Positions 8,123-16,429 of a stretch of 64,000 nucleotides of DNA are shown piece after piece. The position numbers were made by a program, and so were the translations under genes. This DNA comes from Chelatococcus asaccharovorans (GTDB taxonomy: Bacteria > Pseudomonadota > Alphaproteobacteria > Rhizobiales > Beijerinckiaceae). Each line of letters begins with the position of its first letter. The first letter of the stretch is position 1. The notes under the pieces are model-generated. The model saw only the letters and a list, made by a program, of their open reading frames with translations, did not search any database and was not told the DNA's origin. The stretch covers positions 1-64,000 of the forward strand of contig NZ_QJJK01000021.1 in the NCBI RefSeq assembly GCF_003201475.1. The letters run 5' to 3'.

Positions 8123-9063
8123 TGCTGTTCTCTCCGGTTGCTGATCGGGAAGGCCTCCAGCCCTCCCCCATCCGCCTGCGCGCGCTCAGCCTCGGCGCCG
8201 GCGTTCAATCCACCACGATGGCGTTGCTCGCCGCCCACGGCGAGATCGGGCCGATGCCCGACTGCGCGATCTTCGCGGACACCGGCTGGGAACCGAGCGC
8301 CGTCTACGACCATCTCGACTGGCTGATGTCCGGCAACGTGTTGCCGTTCCCGGTCCATGTCGTTTCGGCCGGCAACATCCGCGACGAGCTGCTGGCCGCC
8401 GGCGCTGGCAATCGCTGGGCCTCGATCCCGGCCTTCGCGAAAACCGTCACCCCCGCCGGCGCGCTGGTTCCCGTCTTCGACGAGGACGATGATGGCGAAC
8501 TCGTCGAGATCGGTTCGCGCCGGGCCACGACGGAGACCGTCTCCATCGGCATGATCCGTCGCCAATGCACGACGGAATTCAAGATCGTGCCGATCCGCCG
8601 GAAGGTGCGCGAGCTCGTGGACCTCACCCGTAAACGCTCGCCGGCGTATCCCGTCGTCGAGCAGTGGATCGGCATTTCCTGCGACGAAGTCATTCGTGCC
8701 AAGCCGAGTTTCGAGGCGTGGCAGATCAAGCGTTTCCCGCTGATCGAGAAGCGGATGAGCAGGCAGGATTGTCTCGCATGGTTGCGCCGGCATGGCTATC
8801 CCGAGCCGCCGAAGTCGGCTTGCATCGGATGCCCCTTCCACGACAACGCGCGTTGGCGCCGCATGCGCGACCACGATCCGGAGGCATGGGCCGATGCCGT
8901 CGCGGCCGACAAGGCGCTTCGCACCGGCTTGCGCGGCATACGCGGCGAGGTGTTCCTGCATCGCTCATGCGTACCGCTCGACCAGGCCGATTTGTCGACG
9001 GCCGCCGATCGAGGCCAGCTCGATCTCTGGCCGAATGAGTGCGAGGGCATGTGCGGCCTGTAG
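8122..9063 (+). CDS. PAPS reductase/DndC-like adenine nucleotide alpha-hydrolase
   Basis: 313 residues. The N-terminal LSLGAGVQSTTMALLAA corresponds to the PP-loop of this superfamily, followed by FADTGWEPS. A conserved Cys cluster lies in the C-terminal half (SACIGCPFHDN). Members transfer sulfur or activate substrates with ATP; plasmid copies are often linked to DNA modification or anti-defence, but no dnd genes are here. Third gene of the ArdC operon; start at ATG 8122 overlaps the previous stop. Confidence 0.75.
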   Translation: MLFSPVADREGLQPSPIRLRALSLGAGVQSTTMALLAAHGEIGPMPDCAIFADTGWEPSAVYDHLDWLMSGNVLPFPVHVVSAGNIRDELLAAGAGNRWASIPAFAKTVTPAGALVPVFDEDDDGELVEIGSRRATTETVSIGMIRRQCTTEFKIVPIRRKVRELVDLTRKRSPAYPVVEQWIGISCDEVIRAKPSFEAWQIKRFPLIEKRMSRQDCLAWLRRHGYPEPPKSACIGCPFHDNARWRRMRDHDPEAWADAVAADKALRTGLRGIRGEVFLHRSCVPLDQADLSTAADRGQLDLWPNECEGMCGL

Positions 9064-9080
9064 TGGGCTGGCAAGCGTCA

Positions 9081-9100
9081 TTCAATTGCATTACATTGAA
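9081..9100 (+). promoter_or_regulatory. Operator-like palindrome of the RelB/ParE-type operon
   Basis: TTCAAT and ATTGAA flank an 8-base centre (9081-9100), ending 19 bases before the antitoxin start. It is AT-rich compared with its surroundings and probably the site of antitoxin autoregulation. Confidence 0.55.
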
Positions 9101-9118
9101 TCGAGAAAGGAGACGAGC

Positions 9119-9427
9119 ATGCCTGCAAACGCACTCGTCCAGACCAGAATCGACGCCGACATCCGCGACCGGGCGGCCGCCGTGCTCGAAAACATGGGCC
9201 TCACGGTATCGGATGCGGTTCGGATTCTCCTCACCCGCACCGCCAACGAGGGTGTGCTGCCCCTCGAGCTCGTCACGAGCAGCGAGGCGCATGATACCTG
9301 GTTTCGGGCCAAGGTGCGCGAGGCGCTGGAAGATACACGGCCAGACCTTCCCGACGATGAGGTCGAGGCGCATTTTGCCGAGCGTCGCGCCGCTGCCCGC
9401 CGCAAGGCCGGCGATCTCAAAGCATGA
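9119..9427 (+). CDS. RelB/DinJ-family antitoxin
   Basis: 102 residues with the ribbon-helix-helix type N-terminus of RelB/DinJ (ALVQTRIDADIRDRAAAVLENMGLTVSDAVRILLTR). The C-terminal charged tail should wrap the toxin. Ribosome binding site GAAAGGAGAC. It overlaps the toxin start by 4 bases (ATGA, 9424-9427). Confidence 0.9.
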   Translation: MPANALVQTRIDADIRDRAAAVLENMGLTVSDAVRILLTRTANEGVLPLELVTSSEAHDTWFRAKVREALEDTRPDLPDDEVEAHFAERRAAARRKAGDLKA

Positions 9428-9711
9428 GGCTCACCTGGTCGGCTTTCGCGCTCGCGGATCGCGACGGCATCTTCGATTATATCGAGGCGGAAAATCCCGC
9501 CGCCGCTGTCGCGATTGACGAACGAATCGTCGCGGCGGCTCGCCGTCTGCTCGACTTCCCCGAGAGCGGCCGGCCCGGCCGGGTCTCGGGAACACGTGAG
9601 CTTGTCGTGACCGGAACGCCGTATATTGCGGCCTACACGGTTGCGGCGGAGGCAATTCGCATTCTGCGTGTTCTTCACGGAGCGCAGCAATGGCCGGACG
9701 ATCTGTCGTAG
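9424..9711 (+). CDS. ParE/RelE-superfamily toxin
   Basis: 95 residues with the fold signature of RelE/ParE toxins: LTWSAFALADRDGIFDYIE at the N-terminus, then FPESGRPGRVSGTRELVV and a final IRILRVLHGAQQWP strand. The FPESGR-x-G and LHG-x-Q-WP patterns are closer to ParE (gyrase poison) than to ribosome-dependent RelE, but the target cannot be decided here. Second gene of the antitoxin-toxin operon. Confidence 0.85.
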   Translation: MRLTWSAFALADRDGIFDYIEAENPAAAVAIDERIVAAARRLLDFPESGRPGRVSGTRELVVTGTPYIAAYTVAAEAIRILRVLHGAQQWPDDLS

Positions 9712-10395
9712 ATCCGGCTTGAGGTTGCCCCTGGGTGGCGCGGTGTTACCCATCGCTCATCGCCGAGCGCCCGGCGTGACGCGCCGGAATGGGACCTCCG
9801 CGTCGGCGGGGTGCGCACCCTTGCGTTTAGATCAGCGCATAGTCACTTTCCATCTCACCCGGCCGCACCACCGGATGGAGCGTCGTCAAGCGGGGATGCC
9901 GGCGTGAGCGTGATGTAGGGCTGGCCGACGCTGGAGCTCATCCATGCTGGCTGGTTCTCGCGGGTCGCTGGCTATGATGCGGACGGATTATAGCGGAAGG
10001 TGTCGAGGGGCCGGGCGTGGCCGGGCATCCGGGAGGCGGTAAGAGCGGGCCGGTGATGTTCTTGCCGTTGACATGGTCCTTGAACACCACTGATGAGCGG
10101 GTGCCGTGGTGAGGCTCCTTCTCGCCTTGTGGTTCGGGAGGCGCCTGCGCAGACCTCGAAGAGTCCGGTGTGACCGAAGGACGACTGCGTCTCGATCGCC
10201 TTCTCGCAACGGCCGGCCCCGGCTATTTTCCGCCGGCGGGCAAGCCCGCCTTTGCATCGCGAAGCAAAATTGCCGTGCCCGGCCGCCCTCCACTTCGTTC
10301 CGGCCCTCCGGGTGCGGGGTCGATCGCCTCCGGTCCTTTCACCGTCATCGAGGCCACGACAGGCGCGGCCCGAGCAAACCGGAAAGGAACCTATC
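9712..10395. other. Intergenic region with possible decayed minus-strand coding traces; DUF736 leader
   Basis: Nearly 700 bases with no intact gene. The minus strand around 10,060-10,120 has a short protein-like frame (SSVVFKDHVNGKNITGPLL), which may be a decayed gene. The right half (10,180-10,395) is a GC-rich leader with a GCGGGC/GCCCGC hairpin and leader repeat copy 2, ending with GGAAAGGAA before the DUF736 gene. Confidence 0.35.
10283..10307 (+). repeat. Leader repeat copy 2 (25 bp)
   Basis: Second copy of the block at 6503-6527 with one mismatch, about 90 bases upstream of the DUF736 gene start. Confidence 0.65.
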
Positions 10396-10710
10396 ATGGC
10401 TGTCATCGGCACCTTCACCTCCAACGGCAACGGCATTACCGGCAACGTCCGTACTCTCACCGTCGGCTTCCGGGCTCGCCTGAACCCGATCGAGCGCGTC
10501 TCCCGCGACGCTCCCGACTTCCGCATCACGGCCGGCAACGGTGTCGAGGTCGGCGCGGGCTGGAACGCGGTCTCCAACGACGGCGAGCCCTACATCTCGG
10601 TCAAGCTCGACGACCCGAGCTTCAACGCCCCGATCACGGCGGCGCTCTGGCCGAACGAGGCTGAAGGGAACTATGCCCTGATCTGGAACCGCCCGAAGCG
10701 GGACGCCTGA
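10396..10710 (+). CDS. DUF736-family protein
   Basis: 104 residues: IGTFTSNGNGITGNVRTLT at the N-terminus, then PDFRITAG, GAGWNAVSNDGEPYISVKLDDPSF and a C-terminal W-N-R-P. This is the full length and pattern of DUF736, a small mainly beta-strand protein found in high copy in rhizobial and sphingomonad plasmids, with unknown function. Well-placed ribosome binding site (GGAAAGGAACCTATC) and a hairpin terminator 17 bases after the stop, so it is transcribed alone. Confidence 0.9.
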   Translation: MAVIGTFTSNGNGITGNVRTLTVGFRARLNPIERVSRDAPDFRITAGNGVEVGAGWNAVSNDGEPYISVKLDDPSFNAPITAALWPNEAEGNYALIWNRPKRDA

Positions 10711-10727
10711 TCCCCGCGACGCAGGAA

Positions 10728-10750
10728 CCCCGCCGCCAGGGCGGGGCTTC
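10728..10750 (+). terminator. Terminator of the DUF736 gene
   Basis: CCCCGCC (10728-10734) pairs with GGCGGGG (10740-10746) around a 5-base loop, followed by CTTCTT. Confidence 0.65.
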
Positions 10751-10857
10751 TTGCGCGCTGAATGAAGCCGGAACCGGGCATCGAGCCCGCTTCCGGCTTG
10801 CCGGGCGCACAACCGGGAACGGGGGACTGCTCAGTTCGTCCAAGGGTGCCATGGCGC

Positions 10858-10984
10858 TCCGGAGGCATCAAGGACGAGCGGTGCCCCCAATTTTCAGCCG
10901 CCGCCCGCGAGGGGCGACGTCAGAAAATCGGCTCCCCCACTCGCCGCCTCCGGCGGTCGCTGCGCGATCCTTGATCCCTCCGGA
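10858..10984. repeat. 127-base nested imperfect palindrome
   Basis: Outer arms TCCGGAGGCATCAAGGA (10858-10874) and its reverse complement at 10968-10984 match at 16 of 17 positions. An inner pair (CAATTTTCAG near 10888-10897 and CAGAAAATCG at 10921-10930) matches at 8 of 10. The whole block lies in the 320-base gap before the 50-residue gene at 11033 and holds no credible frame. It could be a structured leader or the relic of a small palindromic element. Confidence 0.55.
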
Positions 10985-11032
10985 CCACCATGACCGGTGG
11001 TGTCGTCTTTCACAAACATCAAGGAGACGACG

Positions 11033-11185
11033 ATGTCGATCGAACAGCATATCGAGGAACTGCGGGCCGAGCTCAGGAACGCCGTCTACGCCGACGAGCG
11101 GCGCCTGATCGAGGCCGAGCTGGCGGCGGCGATCGCCGAGCGCGACGCGATCCTCGCCACCTGGGCGGAGGAGCCTCCCCAGTGA
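11033..11185 (+). CDS. 50-residue helical plasmid protein
   Basis: Starts at ATG 11033 behind AAGGAGACGACG, giving a highly charged helical peptide rich in Glu, Ala and Arg (EELRAELRNA..DERRLIEAELAAAIAERD), probably a coiled coil. The stop codon lies in the loop of a perfect 8-bp terminator stem. The good ribosome binding site and terminator argue that it is a real gene. Function unknown. Confidence 0.65.
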   Translation: MSIEQHIEELRAELRNAVYADERRLIEAELAAAIAERDAILATWAEEPPQ

Positions 11186-11196
11186 GGGAGGCTTTT
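11172..11196 (+). terminator. Terminator overlapping the end of the 50-residue gene
   Basis: AGCCTCCC (11172-11179) and GGGAGGCT (11186-11193) form a perfect stem; the 6-base loop holds the TGA stop and the stem runs into TTTT. Confidence 0.75.
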
Positions 11197-11332
11197 CCGC
11201 GTGACCCTGCGGGCGCCATAGCCGGCGCCCGTGTCCCTGTCGGCGGCGCATGAATCGTCTGCCCTCAAGCGAATTTTACTCTCCCAATTCGTCTCGCTCT
11301 CTGGCAATTTCTTTCCGAATTTGAGGATCTCC

Positions 11333-11746
11333 ATGCCGAACCGGATTCCACTCGACCCCAAATTGCCCAAGACGTTCGACGCGACCCCGAACGACACGCG
11401 CAGCAAGGCGCAGCTCGATCAATGGTGGGATCGCCCTTACGGCCTCACACGACCGGATGGTCGCATCGAGGTCCGATGCCTGAATGGCGGGGCGTGGGAT
11501 CGCTCAACCCATTTCGGTTTCGCGGACGATTACGATGCTGCTTGCGCGTTGGCCGAAGCGAAGCAGGCTGAATGGCTGAAGTTCCGGGAGCGGCCCAACG
11601 CCTGTCTTGAAGGCGGTCAGGTGACGGTGATCCGGCAGCCGCAGCGGCCTGACGAAGAGCCGCGCCAACTTGCTGCGTTCCCGACAGCTGAAGCGGCTGC
11701 TGAGTATCTGCGCGCCAACTTCCCAGAAGCATCGTCTTCGACTTAA
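11333..11746 (+). CDS. Hypothetical protein
   Basis: 137 residues from ATG 11333 (GAGGATCTCC ahead). An upstream ATG at 11231 would add 34 residues that look less protein-like. The sequence has aromatic-rich strands (QWWDRPYGLTRPDGRIEVRC, GAWDRSTHFGFADDYDAA) and a final ATAEAAAEYL-type helix, suggestive of a small DNA- or nucleotide-related alpha/beta fold, but I recognise no family. Base composition is slightly less GC-rich than its neighbours. Confidence 0.6.
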   Translation: MPNRIPLDPKLPKTFDATPNDTRSKAQLDQWWDRPYGLTRPDGRIEVRCLNGGAWDRSTHFGFADDYDAACALAEAKQAEWLKFRERPNACLEGGQVTVIRQPQRPDEEPRQLAAFPTAEAAAEYLRANFPEASSST

Positions 11747-12511
11747 GCTTTATCCGCTGGTCTGTCTGTCTCTTGCCTCGACGGGAGCCGATGGTTGGGG
11801 GTGGTGTCTGGTTGTTGTCGATACAGATCATCTTTCAATCCGGCATCCACTTCGACATCGGTTGATTTTGGGCGAGGCCCTTCGGGGCACGGCTCTATTC
11901 GCTGCGCGAACCGAACCCGCTGCGCGGTTTCGGCCCATTCGGGTCACGATCCTCTCGCAGTGCCGGCTACCGCCCCTGGCGGGGCCGTAGGTTATCTTTC
12001 TGACGGACTATTGTCGCACCGTCTCTCCGGCGTCATAGCTCGGCCTCCGGAAGGGCGGCCTGCGGCTGCTGCTCAGGCAAGTGGCTCCGGCTTCGGTCTG
12101 GCCCGCGAGATCCCACACCTTGGACCGCATGCCGTCTTACCGACGGATCGTCGAGCGTTTCGTGAATGCGGTGTCGGCGTGGCCGGGAACGATATGCAGC
12201 GCCGTCGACAGACAGCCGTTGCGGGTCAGGACGGAGGCTCCGCGCTGGACCGGCTCGGGACGTCGCGTGGATCGACGTTTCATCCGGGGAACGGAAAGAT
12301 CGCGCCCGGCACGGCTCGCACCGGAGGCGGTCCAATCCCGCTTGGTCTGATGGCGTCCTGGTCCATCCCCGGATCTTCCACGATCAACCCATGAAGGGTC
12401 CGCTACGCGAGCGTGCGGCCGCGTGGCTGCGCCCGCGCGGTGATCGCGACCGGGGCCGGACCTTCGAGGAGCCATCAGCGGGAATTGGCCCGCTCCGGAT
12501 GGAGCCTCAAA
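11747..12511. other. Long GC-rich intergenic stretch, no gene seen
   Basis: About 765 bases. Open frames occur on both strands but all read as Arg/Ser/Pro-rich shadows. Local hairpins include CCGCCCCTGGCGG around 11969-11981. Its end supplies the ribosome binding site (GGATGGAG) for the small gene at 12512. Confidence 0.35.
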
Positions 12512-12697
12512 ATGGCGCACGACCTCTCCCTCGCCCAGAACCACGCTTTCGACCTCGCCCGCACCCTGATGGTCCCCGTCACGCTCTTTCAAGTCGCCGG
12601 CGAATACGGCGTCCTGCCGAGCCACGAGATCGACGACGGCGACGACCTCGACATCATCCACGAATACAATCCTTACGATCGCCAGCCGGCTCATTGA
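12512..12697 (+). CDS. 61-residue acidic plasmid protein
   Basis: Starts at ATG 12512 with a helical N-terminus (LSLAQNHAFDLARTLMVPVT) and an acidic C-terminus (HEIDDGDDLDIIHEYNPYD). Small proteins of this type recur on rhizobial plasmids; function unknown. The stop region lies in a perfect 9-bp palindrome (12685-12703), which with the following GGCGCCG/CGGCGCC repeat may end transcription. Confidence 0.6.
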   Translation: MAHDLSLAQNHAFDLARTLMVPVTLFQVAGEYGVLPSHEIDDGDDLDIIHEYNPYDRQPAH

Positions 12698-12723
12698 GCC
12701 GGCGCCGCCGTCGCGTCGGCGCC
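12685..12723. terminator. Palindromes at the end of the 61-residue gene
   Basis: GCCGGCTCA (12685-12693) and TGAGCCGGC (12695-12703) are exact inverted copies spanning the stop codon; a second GGCGCC/GGCGCC pair follows. There is no T-run, so terminator function is tentative. Confidence 0.4.
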
Positions 12724-12789
12724 GTATGGTCGGAGCCGACTCGCCATCACGCGAGGTTCCCGCCAACGTGGGCGCCCGCCGTGGCGCGG

Positions 12790-13050
12790 CTATGCCTGCG
12801 CAGCTTTTCCGGTGGGGCGATAGCCGCGATTGCGCTTCTGGCGCAGCAGGTCGAGGAACAGTCCGACAGCTTCTTCCTCGCGGAGGAAATGATGCTCCAT
12901 CATCTGACCCTGCGCGCCGATCCGGCCCCAGCGGCGCGTCAGGCAGACATCGCCGAACAGGGTCGGCTCGATGCTCATGGCGTAGAACCTCGCCATGTTC
13001 TTTGCCGTGTCGGTTCGTTCGACATAGAGCTGATAGGGCTGTGCGATCAT
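12790..13050 (-). CDS. WGR-domain protein
   Basis: 86 residues that consist almost entirely of a WGR domain: YQLYVERTDTAKNMARFY at the start and CLTRRWGRIGAQGQ in the middle, then a helical tail. WGR domains in PARPs and in bacterial stand-alone proteins bind nucleic acid. Start placed at ATG 13050, because the 12-residue extension from TTG 13086 has no support. Stand-alone WGR proteins are common next to traG on rhizobial elements; exact role unknown. Confidence 0.8.
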   Translation of the reverse strand: MIAQPYQLYVERTDTAKNMARFYAMSIEPTLFGDVCLTRRWGRIGAQGQMMEHHFLREEEAVGLFLDLLRQKRNRGYRPTGKAAQA

Positions 13051-13205
13051 GCCGACAGAATCTCTCAGCCGGGAGTCGACGTCCAATTGGTTTTCTGAAT
13101 CGCTCGTGGCTCATTGATTCATGTTGGCGATGATACGCCGACGATCCTTCGGCCGTCGCCGGCCATGCCGGCGAGACCGACGAACATGCGGGCTGTCGCG
13201 CCGGC

Positions 13206-13727
13206 TCAATCCAACGCGCACCAATCGCGCGCCGGCTCGTTCCAGCGGCGGGCCAGGCCCTCCTCGACGAGCATCTCGCCGAGTGAGGAATAGTCCCGCG
13301 TGACCGTGCGCAACCTGCGGCCATAGCGATCGGTGTCGCGCCATCCCGATTGTAGGCTGAAGCCGCCGGCGTTCAGCAGGACGAGAAGGCGATCCCGCGC
13401 GATTGCGCCGGCACGCTTCTCATCCTCGCAATGCGGCGAGAAAATTTCCGGCGCGTCTATATCGGCGATCCTGATCTTGTCCCCCTTGAACCAGAAGGTG
13501 TCGCCGTCGACGACGCAGTTCGTGCGGATCGGTCCGTCGCAGAGCGCGAACCTCGCCCGGAGCGTATCGATCGGCGGCAAAGGCGGGATCGTGAATTCCT
13601 CTATGGACCGGTCCTCATGCGGAGTTGCAGCCGGCCGCCCGAAACGGTCGTCATTGACGATCCAGACGATGCCGGTCATGGAGAGCACCAATGCCGCGCC
13701 GACCAACGTGCCGCGCGCGCCCATCAT
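13206..13727 (-). CDS. Secreted thermonuclease-like (SNase) protein
   Basis: 173 residues. An N-terminal hydrophobic segment (about 4-23, VGAALVLSMTGIVWIV) acts as signal peptide or anchor, followed by a staphylococcal-nuclease fold: VVDGDTFWFKGDKIRIADIDAPE, then DRYGRRLRTV and GEMLVEEGLARRW. Key acidic and basic positions of the family are visible. ATG 13727 overlaps the traG stop by 4 bases, so it is coupled to traG; parB/nuc-like genes follow transfer genes in several conjugative elements. Confidence 0.85.
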   Translation of the reverse strand: MMGARGTLVGAALVLSMTGIVWIVNDDRFGRPAATPHEDRSIEEFTIPPLPPIDTLRARFALCDGPIRTNCVVDGDTFWFKGDKIRIADIDAPEIFSPHCEDEKRAGAIARDRLLVLLNAGGFSLQSGWRDTDRYGRRLRTVTRDYSSLGEMLVEEGLARRWNEPARDWCALD

Positions 13728-15646
13728 GGTTTCCCTTCCGGTTGAAACCTGTTTTCCCCGACGCAGACTTTCATGTCGTCGCGCCGAAACCAGATCGCGC
13801 GGCCGCACCTCAGCGGTGCGTTGCCGGCGGTGAACACGATCTGTTCGTCGGCGCGCATGCGCAGCACTTCGTGCGGCTGGATCAGCGCCCGCGAGGCGAG
13901 CTGCTTCGATCGCGTCCGCGACGAACCCGACGCCTGCGACGAGCGGCTGACCTGGTCGATCTCGACCGTTGTCATGCCGCAGCGCTTCGAGATGTAGTCG
14001 GCGGTTTCCGGGTCGTTCACCGCCGCGAACGAGATCCAACTCGCGCTCTCGAACCATTTGCTCGCGGCGTCCCGGCCGCCATATGTTTCGCGCATCTGGC
14101 CGATGCTCTGAAACAGCAACAGCAGCGTGATGCCGTATTTGCGGCCGGCATCACGCGCCGTCTCAAGAATCCGCATGAAGCCGAGACGCGCCACTTCATC
14201 GAGCAGGAATAGCGCGCGTCCCTTCACCTCGCCATTGCGATTGTAGATCGCGTTCATGAATGCGCCAATGATGACGCGGGCGAGCCCCGCATGTGTCTCC
14301 AGCGTCTTCAGGTCGAGGTTGATGAACACGTCGGTGTCGCCGCCGGCGAGGTCGTCGCTGACGAAGGTCGAGCCGGACACGAGCGCGGCGTAGTTCGGAT
14401 AGGATAGCCAGTGGGTTTCCTTCACGGCGTTGGCATAGACGCCGCTGAATGTCTCCGGCGTCATGTTGACGAAAACGGCGACGTTCTCCTTCACGAACTG
14501 CGATGTCGAGTTGTCGTAGATCTCCTGCAACCGCGCCCTGAGCTTCGGCTCCGGCTCGGACAGGTTGGCGCGGACCTGGCGGAGCGTCTGGCTCTTTTCT
14601 TCCGTATGCCCCGACAGGCAAACGTCCGCGATGAGCGCGGTCAGGAGCTGCAAGGCGGAAGCGCGGAAGAAGTCGTCGCGCACGCCGCGCACCCCGCCGC
14701 TGTCGCTCGTGATCCATGAGGCGACGGCGGCGATGTCCTCCTCCTTCGTGCCGCTGAAGCGGCCGATCCAGTCGAGGGCGTTGAAGCCGTTTCCCGGTTC
14801 CCGCGGATCGAGAACATGCACGGTGCGTCCGGCAGCGCGCCGATGGTCGATCACCATTGGCGCGACCTCGTTCGATGGGTCGAGCACGACAAGCGCGCCC
14901 CCCCATTTGAGCGCGGTCGGGATCGTCACGGATGTCGTCTTGAAGCCGCCGGAGCCGGCGAAGACGACGCCATGCGAGGAGCCGAAGGAGGCGTCGAAGC
15001 AGAGCATCGGCGCGCGGCCGCCCTGCCCCCAGCTCTCTCGGGCCGCGGCGCGAAACGGCTCGGCGGCCACGCTGTCCTTGTCGACGCGATACCGCTCGCC
15101 AAGGACGATGCCGCCGGCCTCGCCGAAGAGTTTTGCGGCCTCCGGCATCGGCATCCAGTCGGCATCGCCGTGCAGCGCGCGCCGGCCGCGAACGCGCTTC
15201 GGGGCCGGTGCGGCAAAGGCCGCATTGCCCTTCACCGCGACGCGCAGCGCGAAGATGCCGGCCATCAGCACGATGCCGGCTCCCACCATGATCGCCGGAT
15301 CGATCTGCGCCAGCGGCGAGCGGCCGGACGTGGCGCTTGCGGGAAGCGCGGACAGGCGCATCGCCTCGCGTGCGATGGCGATGGAAATCGCCGACACGCA
15401 TCCGGCGATGACGCTCCACGCAGCCGCGCGGATATACGCGGAGCCAGCGGTCGCGAACAGGAAGATGACGCCGATTCCCGCTGTCACGATATAGGGCATC
15501 GCGACCCCGGCGCGGACGTAGAGGAGGCGCTGCGCCTCCGTCTTGCCGAGAACGGCAAGGCTCTGTCCGACGCCGTTCAGCCCGAAGATGGCACCGAGCA
15601 TCAGCGCCATCGGCACGATCAGCAGCAGGAGCCTATTCGCCGTCAC
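13724..15646 (-). CDS. traG: TraG, Ti-type coupling protein (VirD4 family)
   Basis: 640 residues. N-terminal membrane segments (about 5-25, 48-70, 75-92, 116-136) anchor the protein; the ATPase domain has a Walker A loop GSGGFKTTS at about 231-239, VVLDPSNE at 253-260 and a [11 protein letters not shown] Walker B later. It links the TraA relaxosome to the mating channel and drives DNA transfer. Length and gene order (traG-traD-traC, away from traA) match Ti plasmids. It overlaps traD by 14 bases. Confidence 0.95.
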   Translation of the reverse strand: MTANRLLLLIVPMALMLGAIFGLNGVGQSLAVLGKTEAQRLLYVRAGVAMPYIVTAGIGVIFLFATAGSAYIRAAAWSVIAGCVSAISIAIAREAMRLSALPASATSGRSPLAQIDPAIMVGAGIVLMAGIFALRVAVKGNAAFAAPAPKRVRGRRALHGDADWMPMPEAAKLFGEAGGIVLGERYRVDKDSVAAEPFRAAARESWGQGGRAPMLCFDASFGSSHGVVFAGSGGFKTTSVTIPTALKWGGALVVLDPSNEVAPMVIDHRRAAGRTVHVLDPREPGNGFNALDWIGRFSGTKEEDIAAVASWITSDSGGVRGVRDDFFRASALQLLTALIADVCLSGHTEEKSQTLRQVRANLSEPEPKLRARLQEIYDNSTSQFVKENVAVFVNMTPETFSGVYANAVKETHWLSYPNYAALVSGSTFVSDDLAGGDTDVFINLDLKTLETHAGLARVIIGAFMNAIYNRNGEVKGRALFLLDEVARLGFMRILETARDAGRKYGITLLLLFQSIGQMRETYGGRDAASKWFESASWISFAAVNDPETADYISKRCGMTTVEIDQVSRSSQASGSSRTRSKQLASRALIQPHEVLRMRADEQIVFTAGNAPLRCGRAIWFRRDDMKVCVGENRFQPEGKP

Positions 15647-15848
15647 GGCCGAACGCCTCCGCGCCGATCGCGGCGAGCCGCGCCCGTTCCGTTTCGTCGT
15701 TCTTCAGCCTGCGGCCGAGTTCGATCAGCGCGCCGAGGAGGACCGCGCGCTTCTCATAGCGAAGACCCGCCTTGGCGATCAGGCCGCCGAGCTCGATCTT
15801 CTCGCGCGTGTCCTTCTTGCGGGCTTCGGTCGATGACGCCTGGCGCAT
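15633..15848 (-). CDS. traD: TraD, conjugal transfer accessory protein
   Basis: 71 residues, the usual size for Ti-type Tra[21 protein letters not shown] then [21 protein letters not shown]. TraD acts with TraC and TraA at oriT as an accessory of the relaxosome. ATG 15848 lies 4 bases after the traC stop (an upstream ATG at 15872 would overlap traC), and its end overlaps traG. Confidence 0.9.
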   Translation of the reverse strand: MRQASSTEARKKDTREKIELGGLIAKAGLRYEKRAVLLGALIELGRRLKNDETERARLAAIGAEAFGRDGE

Positions 15849-15852
15849 GCGT

Positions 15853-16152
15853 TCACACCTCGCCAGCGCCATCCGCAGACGCGCCAGCCGCGACCTTCGC
15901 GCCGGCGTCGCCATTCTCGCTGCCGGTATCGGCTCCCCCTTTTCTTCCGGTCGCCTTTCCGCCCTTCCCGCGAAATTTTGCCGCGAGTTCCTCGAAGGCC
16001 GCCTGCAAATCGCTCTCCTCGACCGCGATTTCGCCGAGCCCGGCCCGGAGCGCAATGCGCCCGATCCGTTCGGCCTCGCGTGTCTCGGCGGATTTCAACT
16101 GTTCCTGCAGGCGGGCGATTTCTTCGCGGATTTTCGACGACGGTTTCTTCAT
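15853..16152 (-). CDS. traC: TraC, relaxosome accessory protein
   Basis: 99 residues from ATG 16152. The N-terminal half ([20 protein letters not shown], then [20 protein letters not shown]) is the typical TraC sequence. The tail is Gly/Ala/Lys-rich and disordered. ATG 16170 in the same frame would add MENPPE but lacks a ribosome binding site, whereas 16152 has GGAGAA about 11 bases ahead. TraC assists nicking at oriT. Start region lies in a long inverted repeat (16153-16209). Confidence 0.9.
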   Translation of the reverse strand: MKKPSSKIREEIARLQEQLKSAETREAERIGRIALRAGLGEIAVEESDLQAAFEELAAKFRGKGGKATGRKGGADTGSENGDAGAKVAAGASADGAGEV

Positions 16153-16209
16153 TTCCGGGGGATTCTCCATGCCGGTCAGCGTTGCTGGTCTGCATGGAGA
16201 ATCCCGGAA
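16153..16209. repeat. Inverted repeat at the traC start
   Basis: GGGATTCTCCATGC (16159-16172) is an exact inverted copy of GCATGGAGAATCCC (16192-16205), with 19 bases between. With a 2-base bulge the arms extend by TTCC (16153-16156) and GGAA (16206-16209), giving 18 paired bases. It covers the traC translation start and lies about 90 bases from the nic site, so it may be part of the oriT or a regulatory hairpin of the traCDG transcript. Confidence 0.7.
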
Positions 16210-16294
16210 GCCGCCCGATGGGGCGACTAATAAAAAAGCTAGTCGGCAAGGCCGACGCCGCCTGAAATCATCCCGGCCGTTCCGAAGGAGCGGT

Positions 16295-16328
16295 CCAAGG
16301 GCGCAGTAATACGTCGCTGCCGCGACGT
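16295..16328. other. oriT: oriT core (Q-type/Ti-type nic region)
   Basis: CCAAGGGCGCAGTAATACG (16295-16313) is followed by the perfect inverted repeat ACGTCGC/GCGACGT (16311-16317, 16322-16328). Read on the minus strand it contains TTACTGCGCCCTTGG, close to the nic core TAA-x-TGCGCCCT known from RSF1010 and Ti-plasmid oriTs. The expected nick is on the minus strand between TG and CGCCC (around 16303-16305). Position between divergent traC and traA is exactly that of Ti oriTs. Match to the known core is from memory. Confidence 0.85.
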
Positions 16329-16336
16329 CCTGCTTG

Positions 16337-16368
16337 GCCACCGACCGGGGCTGTCCCGGTCTGGTGGC
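16337..16368. repeat. Strong hairpin beside oriT
   Basis: GCCACC-G-ACCGGG (16337-16349) pairs with CCCGGT-CT-GGTGGC (16355-16368) across a 5-base loop, interrupted only by one small internal mismatch. It lies 9 bases from the oriT repeat and 60 bases before traA, and may be part of oriT or control the traA transcript. Confidence 0.6.
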
Positions 16369-16429
16369 GCCCCGCCGCCACTCCCGACGAACATGTCTGT
16401 TTCGTCCTCGACCGGGAGATCGCGCCGCC

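Noticed and set aside
12137-13324. 395-codon minus-strand frame across the WGR gene and its leader
   Set aside because: It runs through a different frame of the WGR gene and through a hairpin-rich leader; product is Arg/Ser-rich without motifs.
16200-16290. Canonical 18-bp tra box (TraR site) between traC and traA
   Set aside because: I found only an AT-centred CGACTA/TAGTCG repeat here; nothing close to the GTGCAGATCTGCAC-type palindrome.
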